A stretch of 64,000 bases of DNA from Branchiostoma floridae. Lineage: Eukaryota; Chordata; Leptocardii; Amphioxiformes; Branchiostomatidae. Below the pieces are notes generated by a model that saw only the letters and a list, made by a program, of their open reading frames with translations, was not told where the DNA came from and made no database searches. The position numbers and the translations under genes were made by a program. Positions within the stretch are counted from its first letter, which is position 1, and every line of letters begins with the position of its first letter. The DNA is taken from positions 16,472,930 through 16,536,929 of the forward strand of contig NC_049996.1 in NCBI RefSeq assembly GCF_000003815.2. The letters are read 5' to 3'. Shown one piece after another: positions 10,041 through 20,988 of the stretch.

Positions 10041-11302
10041 ACCTCCAGATGGACTGCCCTTCATAATGCATCTTCGAACGGCCACACTGGAATTGTAGAA
10101 GCTTTACTCACAGCTGGAGCAACAGTTGACCCAAGAAATTGCTGGGTAACTTTCCTGTTTACTTGAGTCTGTCATCCTGTCCATGTCCTGAGTTTGTGAT
10201 TGACCCACAAGGCGCAGAAAATGATAATGGCGCTGACGCTCCATATGTTGTCCTGACCATCAGATAACCTGCTTAAGTTACAGAAACTATACAGGCTTCC
10301 CTCACGAGTAAATGTTGTAGTGCATTGGCAAGAGTTTATATGTGTCGGTCCAGCTGTAATGGTCCTGGGTTTATTTTGGAGTCATATGAGGACTTTTGTA
10401 ACGCATGTTTAATGTGAGATCTAGATTTATTCATGTTCCCTATGTACACAAGGACCTCTATCAACCTTGCAAACAGGAAGATGCATCATATTAACAATTG
10501 CTATGTTCCCTATGCAGAGATATACCCCTCTCCACCAAGCAGCTTTGAACGGACAGACAAGAACTGTACAGGCTTTACTGACAGCAGGAGCGGACATTAA
10601 TGCACGAGACGACAAGGTGAGTGTGTGTGTTCACTATGGGGTCATATGGATGACCAAGGACGGTCTCACATATGGCATGAGATGGTCCTGCATACAACCC
10701 AACAGCTACTATTCCCAGGGTTAAGTATGTGAGCAGACATGTTTCTCTCTGTACAGTAGAAAATATGTGTAGAAATATCAGAACTCACATATTTCATTCC
10801 ATGGCACCTGAACATTTAGGCGGGAATATTTCTATCTGTATAATACATAACAACGCATGCGCATAAGAACTTAGTAATCTAAATCTCTTGTATGTAAGAT
10901 ACAAATTTAAAAAAAAACTAACTAAACAATGGTTAGGATGTAAATCATGTGAACCACCCGCCACTTTGTTGTACCGACAGAATCAGACTCCCCTTCATAA
11001 GGCGGCAGAAAAGGGACACCCAGACTGTGTCAGAGCACTGCTGAAGGCTGGAGCCAACACCGGCATTAGGGACCGGGTAAGTGGCTTTATCAAATGTCAA
11101 TGGAGAAAGGGAAATCGCTATATAGACTTCTAACTCAACGTTTTTATTTGGATTTTGATGTTGTAGTTATACTTTTACATCAGACTTTAGTTCGAAAACC
11201 TAACAGATGTACGATTATCGTCTTAACACAAACTTAACAGATCAGTAAAGCTTGATCTATTCTGTGCTGGTGCTGCAGATTTACTGCAGTTTGCTGCGGT
11301 AT

Positions 11303-11608
11303 CATCATCATCATTCACTGTATTCTGCATCTATAGTCTGGAAAGTCCTATAGCTGCATTCAGTATTTCTTCATCCTTTTCCATTGTGATTTGCACCCTG
11401 CAAGCTTCCTTAGCTCCTGGGATTCTTTGCTGTTGTAGGAAAAGCTCGGCCCCTGTGCTTTAGGTCTGCATTCAGCAGGCTGAGCAGGTTGACACAGTGT
11501 CTTCCCTTGCGTGCCTTGAATCTGTTGGAACCTAGAATGGCGAATTGAAAGGCTTTTTGTGCAGGTGTGTCTTGTGGCATCCTGAGGATGTGTCCAAACA
11601 TAGACCAC
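11303..11608 (-). mobile_element. LINE 3' fragment in the ANK intron, unit 1 (shared with units 2 and 4)
   Basis: A 9-bp direct repeat CTGCGGTAT (11294-11302 and 11609-11617) flanks a minus-strand fragment. It encodes the end of a LINE ORF2 (MFGHILRMPQDTPAQK, KARKGRHCVNLLSLL, ADLKHRG). The same insertion with the same flanks is at 24949-25256 and 59358-59674. Unit 3 shows the empty site (TGCGGTTTGCTGTTGTATGCC near 42465). Confidence 0.82.
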
Positions 11609-11675
11609 CTGCGGTATGCCGCATTTAAGTGAGAAATGCCCTAAAACCATAAAGATACTGAAGCCACATTTAGGT

Positions 11676-11677
<2 letters not shown>

Positions 11678-11727
<50 letters not shown>

Positions 11728-11756
11728 CAACCCGTATATATATATATATATACGGG
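11678..11756. repeat. AT dinucleotide repeat and CCCGTATA...TATACGGG hairpin
   Basis: About 47 bases of (AT)n are followed by TGCAA and a perfect palindrome whose arms are CCCGTATATA and its complement. Units 2, 3 and 4 keep a shorter palindrome CCCGTATATATACGGG, so the hairpin core is old and the AT run expanded in unit 1. Confidence 0.8.
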
Positions 11757-12305
11757 CACAGCAGGACAAGGGTTTTATAGCATTCAACACCAAACACCAA
11801 TTTCTATGATGATGACGTTAAGTGTCAACAATAGCTTGTTGGCGTGTGCTGACTTTACCTACAGGACAAGAAGACAGCAGAGGAGCTTGCAGTACAAGAA
11901 GACGTGCTGCAGGTGTTCCAGTATTTCAAAGTAAGCCCGAGATACACCCGTTAGTGAAACATATGGCTCGTGGCTATTGTGTTCAACCCGATAGGCGATA
12001 CGTCTTATGCCAAAGCTTTGTACATATACGAGCTTTGCTTAAAAGATATCACTGTGATAAAATTCTAAACGTCAAAATAATGTTATTCCTTGCAGGGTAA
12101 GATTTCCGGGCAGATGATGATAGAGGAATCTCAACGTTGGTGAGAAGTATTTTTCCATTGAGCGCAGCTGTTGGATTCAGATAGAAAAGCAAAATTTTAT
12201 TATCATGTTCTGTCATTTTGACTTCAATATAGATGTGTATTCTTATCGCAACATTTCTGCTAGCTTTTGTTTTAATTTCTGTGATTGATGAACTGTCAAG
12301 GCACC

Positions 12306-12311
12306 AATAAA
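12306..12311 (+). promoter_or_regulatory. Polyadenylation signal of the unit 1 ANK transcript
   Basis: AATAAA in GGCACCAATAAAATATTTGC. The same signal in the same context is at 43219 and 60439. In unit 2 it is mutated to AATGAA (near 25990). Confidence 0.5.
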
Positions 12312-12547
12312 ATATTTGCATCATATTCCTAAATAAGCTAGATTCGTGAATACATTTTCATGTAGTGCTTTCTCTATCGTTTTTAACGAGTACAAGTATG
12401 CTCAATAAGTGCATTTCAATTCTAGTTACCTTTGTTTTGAGAGCTGTTTACGTAAGCTGTAATACCGTTCCGCGTGTAAGGCTTCTTTTCTGCATCCACA
12501 TCTGTGATAATGCTCATTGCAAAGCAATTTCCTCTTAAACTTTTTAG

Positions 12548-13456
12548 GTCTCAAACCTAAAGTGGTGAATGGCTTCCTCACTATCGACCTCAACGGCAAG
12601 GGCCTGACCTCCGTCCCAGCCGAGGTGTTTGACGCCACAGATGTCGAACGCCTTGTCCTGTCTAACAACAGGCTGACGAGCATACCCGAGGAGATAGGTC
12701 AACTACAGAAGCTTCGGGAACTTAAACTTAAAAACAACCTGCTGACACAACTGCCACAGGTAATCTCTACTCTGCCTAACCTACAGCACATTGACGTGAC
12801 GGACAATAAATTGGAAACATTACCTGGTGGAATCTCCAGGTTACAACTTCACGAGCTGTACGTCCCCAACAATAGATTCAAAAAGATACCAGAAGAAGTG
12901 TGTTCACTACTTCAGCTGAATACCTTTTACGTAGGATACAACCCCCTCAAGTGTTTCCCTGACAAGATATCTCAGCTCACAGGACTGAGAAAGATGCACA
13001 TGAGCAGATGCCAGTTCGATGAGTTCCCCAGACAGGTGTTGCAGCTGCAGGGTCTAGAGGAGCTATACATGGCGGACTGGGCTTGGGAGGGAAAACCTTC
13101 ACCTGTACCTGAAGGCATCGGCAGACTGAAGAACCTACAAGTCTTGGATCTGCGGGAAAGTGGCTTGGAGTGTCTACCGGATAGTGTTGGGGAACTGGTG
13201 CAGCTGAGGTACTTAGACATCAAAGGAAACAGATTCACATCAGTCCCTGAACAAGTCATGAACCTGTCCAACATTAAGAAGTTAATCTTGTCACATAACA
13301 GAATTTCCTGCCTTCCCCTGAATCTGAGCCGATTGGCCCAACTGGAGGACATGAACATTACTGGAAACCCCCTGACATACCCTCCTCCTGATGTCCGTAA
13401 GAAAGGCACAGCCGCCATCATGGACTTCCTTAGAAGGGATTTGAAGGATAAAGAAG
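12548..13456 (+). CDS. Unit 1 leucine-rich repeat exon
   Basis: About 302 residues with roughly eleven repeats of the pattern LxxLxLxxNxLxxLPxxI, for example LVLSNNRLTSIPEEIGQL and LRELKLKNNLLTQLP. The start (GLKPKVV) and end (MDFLRRDLKD) are conserved in all units, as is the 909-bp length. The residues at the x positions of the LxxLxLxx strands differ most between units (LHELYVPNN here against LDVLFINNN in unit 2). Such short LRRs of the PIDD/LRRK type form a curved binding surface. The ligand is unknown. Confidence 0.88.
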
Positions 13457-16012
13457 GTATGTATGGGGAGAAGAGAGTTTGATAAATGGCCAATCAATTA
13501 AAAATACGCAATGGAAATGCCTTATATACCATATATGGGCTATTGGTTGATGTATAGCCGGCAGTTATGTATACAGAAGGTTAGGTGAGGAAATAATCAT
13601 GCATTATAAACACTAGTATTTGTGCATGTCACTGCTTTGGTATAGATTACGTTGTTTCAAGCAAAATCTATACAAACAATATTACTTCAAACTTTGTTAA
13701 ATACAAGAAATCTGATTGAAATCTATGAAGTTGATAACAATCATGTCAATGTTATTTTCCATCACAGAGAGAGAACTAAGGAAAGTCTTCCACCGTTTCT
13801 CTCAAAGCGTTACTGAATCGAGTGAGGTGGAAGATCTGGGCGGAGCACTCGGGCTTACAGCAGATGAGATGATCCACGTAAATATTTCGGTTCCTTTAAC
13901 ATTTAATTTGCTAACAGCCCAAAAAAATTGTTTAAGTCTGAAATGTGGGCGACTTATCACTAGGATCATGACTGAAAATGTTACCAGCAAGTGGTATACT
14001 TGTTTCTAATGGGTCACTGCATTAATTGTTTGCCCTTCTGTAATTAGACTTTAAGGAACACAAAACCGAGTTCCCAGGCCTATCAAGTTCTATCAAAGTG
14101 GATGGAGACGAACGGGGAAGCGTCCATGGACAAGCTTCAGCAGGAGCTGAGTGAGTGTGGTATGAATCAGCTGGCAGAGAAGGTCAACAGGATTCAGGTA
14201 TTGGCACTAATCATACGTTGGCTTTAATGTTAAGAAATATCCCTATTTTGCTATACATATTCACATATAGCTGATGAATATGTTTTAGCTAACTTTGGAT
14301 CTAACTTTTACAGGCTCAACCGGCTAAGCGGCAGGCAGCCGAAGGGACTTCTCGTGACGTGTGTCAGGAGGAACAGCAGACCAATGACACCCTGGCACAG
14401 CTACGGGAGGAAAACCGCACTTTGAGAGCCCTGGTGGAAGAACTACAAGGCAACAAGACGTCAAAATGTCGAGGTGAGCTTGCTGAGCTAAATAATACAT
14501 GTACCTGGTACAGGCTCCTTGCTCTCAACAATTGATTAATGAATGATTGATTGATTGATTGATTGATTGATAAATAAAGCTAGTTGGAGAGCTTTTAGCT
14601 GCACATAGTCACTCATAAGGTATTCTGTAATTTGTGTCAAGTAAGAAAGATGACACAAATGGTTTAGTTGCCAAGTCAAAGTTCTCACGAAGTTTACACA
14701 GCTCTCTGTATCTAAGACTCATTAAGGTTTAAAAGATGGTAAACGTTTATCAGCGTCCATACAGATACAGAATATCTGAAAAATACTCTCAAAATTTATG
14801 TCATCCTTACTTTAACTGTTTCCAGGACCTGGAGCCAAGCCTGTGGTAGTTGTGCTCAACGATGAGTATGGAACTGCAAAGGGGGGCGTATCCACCATCC
14901 ACTGCCAGTTGGCGGCCCTACTGGCTTCCAAAGGTGCTGAGGTCTATTCTACAGTCCTGGGTGCCACAGAAGACGATAAGCAGGATGCAGCTCTTCATGG
15001 GGTTCAGCTTATCTTTCCAACAACGTCCAAACGTGACAAGAGAAAGCCCTGCCTTGATTGGCTGACCTTTGACCACAAGACTCGTTATCCGGACCTTCCT
15101 CCAGTGGACTTCATCGTCGGCCACGTGCCCATCACAAGCCATGCAGCAAGACAGATCAAGGAGCAACGGTTTCCTGACGCCAAACTCGTCCAAGTTACTC
15201 ACGTGATGCCAGAAGACACCAGCCAGTACAAGAGTGATGAGAGGGTGTTGAGCATCGGAGACGAGCAGAGAAACATTCTTGAAGACCTAGAGCATGCTGA
15301 CGTGATCATCTCAGTAGGCCCATACCTGCACGACTACTACAAGCTTGAGACGCAAGGTTTCGAACCCCACCACGAGTTCCTGCCTAAACCATCCGACATC
15401 TTCAGCATAGCAAGGGTAAAATACGTCGACGCCAGCACAAAAGTGGTTCTGTCCGTCGGCAGGGTCAAGGGTGTGGAAAGGCTGAAAGGGTACGATCTGG
15501 TCGCAAAGTCCATGATCCAGGTGTTCATAGCACTACCCAACACCAAATGGCGAGCCCGCGGCATCACAAAAGAAGATTTCCAGGAGAGCAGGGACATCAT
15601 CCAGTCCAACGCAGGTAAAATCAATTTCACCCCCCTGGAGTACGGCACACAGAAGGAGCTGCGCAAGGACATGGAGAAGGCAAGTGTCGTTCTGATGCCG
15701 TCACGTGCAGAGCCATTCGGTCTGGTTGGTCTGGAGTCCATCGCTGCAGGGGTGCCGGTCCTGGTTTCCCACAAGTCTGGTCTTGCAATGTTCTTGAAGA
15801 AACAAGACCCCGAGTTCGATCGCACGATCGTAGAGATCGAAGATGATGACGATGAAGCCGCCAAAACCCTGTCCAAGCGCATCATCAAGATCCTAAAGGA
15901 TGGACCCAGAGAGTTTCAGGCCGCACAAAGTTTGAAGAAAAAGCTTTTGGACTCAAAGTACTGGACTGCATCACACGCCAATGTCATCCAAACCTTTGGT
16001 CTGGAAGGCTAG
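12548..16012 (+). CDS. Unit 1: LRR-Death-coiled coil-glycosyltransferase gene
   Basis: Six exons join without a frame break: 12548-13456 (LRR; phase 1 in and out), 13772-13887 and 14048-14197 (Death domain), 14314-14473 (coiled coil, phase 1 out) and 14826-16012 (glycosyltransferase, stop TAG 16010-16012). The Death domain is carried by two exons, the first ending at CAC|gtaaat. Together they code for about 840 residues. The 5' coding end is not settled: the LRR exon has no in-frame Met near its acceptor and needs one base from an upstream exon. That base could come from a separate first exon or from the ANK block through the alternative donor at 12136. No signal peptide or membrane segment is seen, so the protein is likely cytoplasmic. 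It looks like a sensor (LRR), an adaptor (Death) and an enzymatic output. Confidence 0.82.
13772..14197 (+). CDS. Unit 1 Death domain (two exons)
   Basis: Exons 13772-13887 and 14048-14197 give about 89 residues: ELRKVFHRFSQSV, EVEDLGGALGLTADEM, QAYQVLSKWMETNG and MDKLQQELSECGMNQLAEKV. The Trp in helix 5 and the final L-x-x-L-x-x-x-G-M helix mark a Death fold. The same pair of exons with the same phases is at 27421/27737, 44720/45032 and 61902/62225. The acceptor before the second exon is TAATTAG|ACT. Confidence 0.85.
14541..14577. repeat. (ATTG)n microsatellite in the coiled-coil/effector intron
   Basis: Seven copies of TGAT/ATTG followed by GATAAATAAAGC. A similar (TGAT)n run is at 44946-44976. 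It probably marks the tail of an old retroposon; nothing else of one is visible. Confidence 0.6.
14826..16012 (+). CDS. Unit 1 GT-B (GT4-like) glycosyltransferase effector exon
   Basis: One exon of 394 residues. Residues about 1-40 (PVVVVLNDEYG, KGGVSTIHCQLAALLASKGA) are the N-terminal Rossmann half with the glycine-rich GGVS loop typical of glycosyltransferase family 4. A link (DFIVGHVPITSHAA, VTHVMPEDTSQY) follows. The C-terminal half begins near residue 209 (KVVLSVGRVKG) and carries the E-x7-E motif EPFGLVGLE (codons 15710-15736), with GIAAGVPV-like SIAAGVPVLV after it. Both halves are present and uninterrupted, so a sugar-nucleotide-dependent activity is plausible. Donor and acceptor cannot be told. 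The exon begins with codon phase 1, the same as the Roc and FIIND-side effectors of other units. Confidence 0.85.
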
Positions 16013-17640
16013 CTTCTAACCACATTGAGTTAATTTCTACCTATTATTCGAGTAACATGTTAGCTCAATTTTAGCTCTATGTCTGAGTGTTGATTTCTAT
16101 GACTTGGCCTCCAGAATGCTGACTCCTGATGAACCTATTGCCGCCCAAGGCATATTGTAAAAGCTGTCATGAGTAGCACACTAGTGAATAGTTGTCTAAC
16201 TATCCCATACGCCATCAAGACTAGTGGTGTTTAATGCACAGCAGTGGACAACTGGGAAGTACCCACATGAACTGCCTGCATGTTAAGTATCCATTCCCTA
16301 TTGTGAAAGAAGAAGATTACATGTTATAGAGCCCTGAGGATTCCTGTACTTATAACATGCACACAGTTGTGCACACTACATTCCAGTTGAATCCCGGGAT
16401 ACTGTATATTTAGACTTTGTCAAATCTTGCACAGCAGTGTGATGAGGTATTGGATTTTAAACATTTGTATATTTTATGATGATGTTTGTGACTATAACAA
16501 CATTGCTAAAAATTTCAGTATATACAGATGAAGCTTAAAGGTAGTATAGTTTGATCTGTCTCTACATGATGTAACATGTAAATTTGTAAAGCTAGTATGA
16601 TATAATGATGTTGTACATTGTATATCTACTGTACATTCAAGAATAATAATTGCCAATGAGACTTTGACTCTAAAAGTAGAACTTGCTGTTGTAACCATTT
16701 GGTTAATGCAGATACTTAGACATGGACACATCTTTCACAACAGTGTGATGAGTTATTGGATTTTGTATATTTGTATATCTTTATGATCATGGTTGAAAAG
16801 CTTGTAAATGTAACATTACTTAAAGTTGTAGTAAATAAATAAGATGAAGCTTTGAACCGGTTGTATGGTCTGATCTGCCTCTGTATGTACATTTGCCAGT
16901 GCTGCTTTTTGTAAAGCTGTTGTGATATAATGATGTTGTACACTGTACATCTACTGTACAAGAATAATAATTTCCCATGATGTGCTAAGGGCGAAATTTT
17001 CTGTTGTAACCATTTAGATACAGACGAACAACCTTCATGTAAAAACATCAGACTATTACATTAGATTAAACAAATCATTCCGTACGCCATTTGCATTGTA
17101 ATCTGATAATAGGCATGTCGTTATGAAGAAAATCGCGAACCTTTCCACAAGGACAAGCTTGGGTGTATTTTACCGGTCCCAGAAATACTAAGCACAGGTC
17201 TGCCTTTTCTGTCAGCCTGTCTTTCCAACAAGTGTTTCTGATTACTGTCGACTCCTCATTCAAACAAACTCCGTAAAACCTCCCCGGCGTGCGCTTGTGA
17301 TCTGGGCGGGCGGGCAACACTTCCAGCACCGTAGGGGTACCGGGGAGCTTCCGGTCGTTACCAATTTAAGGCCACCATTAAATTGAATATGATTCAAAAT
17401 TTTATAACTTGATTACTTATCAGTGTAGTGATTTAAAACTATTCTTTGCTGAAAAAATGATACTTTTCACCCGATGCCCGATGGCAACATCAAAATTAGA
17501 AATCCTAGAGCCCTAACCCATGCCGCGTGGCATACTGTTTTCAGTTCCTAACCCATGCCGCTTGGCATACTGTTTTCAGTTCCTTACACAATCAATATAC
17601 ATGTCGCAACACTGAGAACGTGAATGATGTGATCAGTGCA
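16013..17640. other. 3' flank of unit 1 and DNA leading to unit 2
   Basis: Non-coding and strongly similar to 4891-6540. It holds a likely poly(A) signal in GTAAATAAATAAGATG near 16829-16842 and the paired CATGCCGCGTGGCATACTG direct repeat at 17518-17585. No exon is seen. Confidence 0.6.
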
Positions 17641-17859
17641 CATTGTAGTGAAGCTTGTACGCTTGAAGCGCCGCTGGCGCCGCTTTGGGTACTGCAGCTC
17701 CAGCACACCTGCCTCATGATTAGCATAACAAAGGCTGCCGGGAGTCGCCGTCACGTGACTAACCCGGAAGTCAGGTACGGTTTGAAAAGAGGAACTTGCT
17801 TTCCTTCTAAGTTTCTCCGGCCCAACATAACTTCGCAATTTTCCTAAGAACACCCTAAG
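17640..17859 (+). promoter_or_regulatory. Unit 2 core promoter region and non-coding first exon
   Basis: A palindromic E-box GTCACGTGAC is at 17750-17759 and an ETS-type CCGGAAGT at 17764-17771. The exon ends at CTAAG|GTAAGTC (17859). The arrangement is the same as in units 1 and 3. Confidence 0.55.
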
Positions 17860-18787
17860 GTAAGTCAGAAAAGTCTTGTGAGGCTGGTATATAGGCATGG
17901 GGCTTATGTACGGTTCCTTCTTAGCTTAAGTCTGGGGGTAAAACTTCCAACCTAAAGCACCTTAAAGTTTAAACTTAAAATCACGTACTATATCGCATCT
18001 TAAAATTCAGTCTTGAACAGTAATTTTCTCCTAAAGGATTCTGTAAAGTGGTACTAAAGTAACCTTGTACTCGACATCAGTTTGATCAAAGAAATTTGAA
18101 GTCAAAGTGAGATATTTTCTGTGCGCATGCATGTCTGTGCCTCGTTGCGCTAGATAGCCCCCACCGCTACCCCTACCCCCGTGTGGAACACTCCACAGGT
18201 GTTCTACAGATTCTGTGCAAACTTCAGACGATGTTAAAAAGTTTAGCTTTCATGTTACAGGATGGATGAGTTTTTTCTTATTAAGTTTGTCCACAAAAAG
18301 CTTAGACTTTAGGAATACCACAAGAATTATGACATTAAAAGCAATGCTTCTGTGATTCATGCAGTATAACATAATCAACTCCCTCCCACCCTCCATAACT
18401 CAGTATAGGTGTCTTTCCAGTACAACGGATAAACATAAACTTTAACCCAGTTTGACTCCCATGTTGTAATATTTGTGCTAACTGATTCTCAGTGCATTGT
18501 TTGCTGCCAACTCCCTCCTGTGTGTACATGTACACAAGGGGGACCATGTGTTACGCCTGCTGTTTCATGGCTACCTTGTTACTCCACTGACGTTCAAGTA
18601 AACTTACTAAACAAGAGAGACGATATCCACCGAAGGTAACGTTACATCTGTGTAGCTTTAAGGATTTCCCATATCATTTTTATCTTGTTCATTTCACCGT
18701 GAACACGAGAGAAAAGAGCAGACAGTGTTGTTTACCCTGTCATGGTACCTGCACCTAACGAAGCACCTGTGACCGCAGGACCTTGGA

Positions 18788-19021
18788 CCAAAATGGCGGA
18801 TGAGGCACTACGTTTTAAAAAGTTTCCGTGTATTTTAGTAACGATACAGGTACTAGGGGACACCTGTACATCTTTAGGGATGCTCCGTATCTCTTTCATT
18901 TGGTTTATTTCACTCCCAACACGAATCAAAAGAGCGGATACAGTGTGGTTTACCTTGTTACGTTACGGTACCCAACAAAGCACCTGTGACCTTTCGACCT
19001 TGTAGCACCAAAATGGCGGAC
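18788..19021 (+). promoter_or_regulatory. Two YY1-like sites, unit 2
   Basis: CCAAAATGGCGGAT at 18788 and CCAAAATGGCGGAC at 19008 sit in two copies of a roughly 220-bp stretch that starts with ACCTGTGACC. Only this unit has the tandem pair. Confidence 0.4.
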
Positions 19022-19568
19022 AGGCACTACATGTTTAACGTTTCTGCGTATTTAGAGGTGTATACTTTAGGAGGGGGCGTCGTCTGTGTATTGACTGACC
19101 TCAGGTGAGAAGGGTTGAACTTGACGTTACTGTTGTCGTTCTTGACGACGTCACTATTTTGACCTTAGGTGGCACCAGATATCTGTACGACTTTATGCAC
19201 GAGGGGGGTAACTTTTAACACCTGTGACGTTATGTTTACACCTGGGGTAACCTTTGAACACCTGTATGTTTACACCTGCCGGCTCTCCTGGCAACACCTG
19301 TCAGTTCTAACTGTATGATATATGATACTTTTATTTTTTATCATTGTACAATTCAATTTCGGGAAGTGAAAGAAATGCCTATATAGTGCATATACGTGAT
19401 ATTGATATATGATTGTAACCAAGGGCCAACGGAGTTTCTCTAAAAAATAAACATCTCAATCATAGCGGCTGAGCTACACAATGGCTGAATATGCGAGTCG
19501 GACTGAATCCACATGCACCTCTACTAATCTACATGGAAAACAACATCCACGGTTGAGGATCACCGCTT

Positions 19569-19728
19569 TTCCTTTACCCTTTCCCTTTATAGAGAAAGAA
19601 GATCTACTTCAGTATCTACTGTTTCCTTTACCCTTTCCTTTTATACAGAAAGAAGATCTACTTCAGTATCTACTGTTTCCTTTACCCTTTCCTTTTATAC
19701 AGAAAGAAGATCTACTTCAGTATCTACT
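19569..19728 (+). repeat. 54-bp tandem triplication carrying a 3' splice site
   Basis: Three consecutive copies of a 54-bp unit, each with a pyrimidine tract, TTTATAG or TTTATACAG, then AAAGAAGATCTACTTCAG. In units 1, 3 and 4 this sequence occurs once and provides the acceptor of the exon that carries MEEKEK. Read from the ATG at 19481 the whole stretch is an 86-codon open frame ending at 19741 before the MEEKEK start. This would be an upstream ORF if the region is in the mRNA. Confidence 0.75.
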
Positions 19729-20888
19729 AAATCTGACCTAACGGATTTGCGACATCTGGCCACGAGGCATTGGTGTGTTTGGCATCAGCAAAACTACGGC
19801 AGCAGACACATGGAGGAGAAAGAAAAGGTTGGTGAAACTGATTTTTTAAAGTTGGCAGTTTGATTTGTCGAATGCACCAAGTAGGAAAGTGCACCTTGAA
19901 GCAACAGACGCCGGGTAGAATGATGATCCTGCCAATCGTCCAATAAAAATGCTTTCGTTGAAAATCAACCTCTGCCTTTCCTGAGATCACCCTCTAAATC
20001 ATGTGTTGGTTGACGTTTAAAAACCAATACATAGATGACGCTAACAATATCATTGTAACATGATAAAAAACCAATTTAAAGAATCGTTAATGGTCTTACG
20101 TCTTGAGGACACAGCGAACATCTCCATTTGGTACATCCTAGACTGTCTACCCATAGTGTCCCGTGTCTCCCAGTATTCAACGGGACCTGTGACAAGGTCT
20201 TCGTTACAAAGACGCAGACCAAACCTCTAAGGCCTTTCCTGAATTCATGTGTGTACAAATTAAATGTATGGGGCATACATCTTAAATGTATGGGGTAACC
20301 TTAAGAAACCGGAACAAAGAGTTTCATGTTGCCCGGATGTTTCTGTTCCACAGGAGCTGAGAGATGCCGCCGATCGAGGTGACGAGGTCAGAGTTCAGCA
20401 GCTCATAGCCGAGCGAGTCAATGTCAATGCTAGAGAAGGCAGCGTGAGTTCACATTTGTTTTTATTTCCATGTATGTATATGTGAAATTGGGCCCTATTG
20501 AAAAGCAGTTTATAAAAACTGAATAGGCTACCCAGGCGTTCCAAAATAAATAAACAAACAAACACATGTCTGTTTGTTTTTTAGAAGTCTTCACGAAGAA
20601 TTTTAAACACTTGATTAAATAATGACCTTGATTTTTTTATATCAGGCCATTTCATTTTGCGAGCAATTCTTTATAAAGGTTATATCTAAGAACATCTGAC
20701 AAACTTCTTCATCTATGATCATCAATGTATTACACAATAGAGGTAGAGGTTCCAATATGGTTGAGGAACAAGTAAGTGTCTGGTCTTACATGGAGCTTCT
20801 CTACACTTGTCTCTGTACAGTATGGGCGAATGACTGCTCTCCCCTATGCAGCACAGAACGGCCACACTGGGACTGTGCAAGCTTTACT

Positions 20889-20988
20889 NNNNNNNNNNNN
20901 NNNNNNNNNNNNNNNNNNNNNNNNNNNNNNNNNNNNNNNNNNNNNNNNNNNNNNNNNNNNNNNNNNNNNNNNNNNNNNNNNNNNNNNN
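20889..20988. other. Assembly gap of 100 N
   Basis: The gap falls inside ANK exon 3 of unit 2, after GTGCAAGCTTTACT. The sequence to its right (20989-21130) has no match in the other units' intron, so a further insertion may sit in the gap. Confidence 0.99.

Larger units (their letters stand above)
8572..12143 (+). pseudogene. Unit 1 ankyrin-repeat gene block, broken by a nonsense codon
   Basis: Exons by comparison with units 3 and 4: 8572-8589 (MEEKEK), 9451-9543, 10041-10145, 10518-10616, 10981-11076, 11865-11930 and 12096-12139. The middle exons are phase 0 and each carries about one ANK repeat, for example TPLHQAALNGQTRTVQALL and TPLHKAAEKGHPDCVRALL. In the second exon the codon CAG found in all other units is TAG (9493-9495), ending the protein after about 20 residues. 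The upstream MAE... frame seen in units 2-4 is also shifted here by one base near 8355. The 3' terminal exon of the other units is missing; reading on from 12139 gives TGG TGA. AATAAA follows at 12306. ANK repeats bind protein partners; this copy is probably non-functional unless translation starts downstream. Confidence 0.75.

Noticed and set aside
12517-13482. LRR gene starting at 12517, 26174, 43435 or 60655 as an open frame
   Set aside because: The first codon there is TTG, not ATG, and lies before a good acceptor. The coding exon starts at the AG, so the true start lies in an upstream exon.
19481-19741. Independent 86-residue protein gene
   Set aside because: The frame is made of a triplicated splice-acceptor region, is shorter in unit 4 and interrupted in unit 1. 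It is better read as leader sequence or an upstream ORF.
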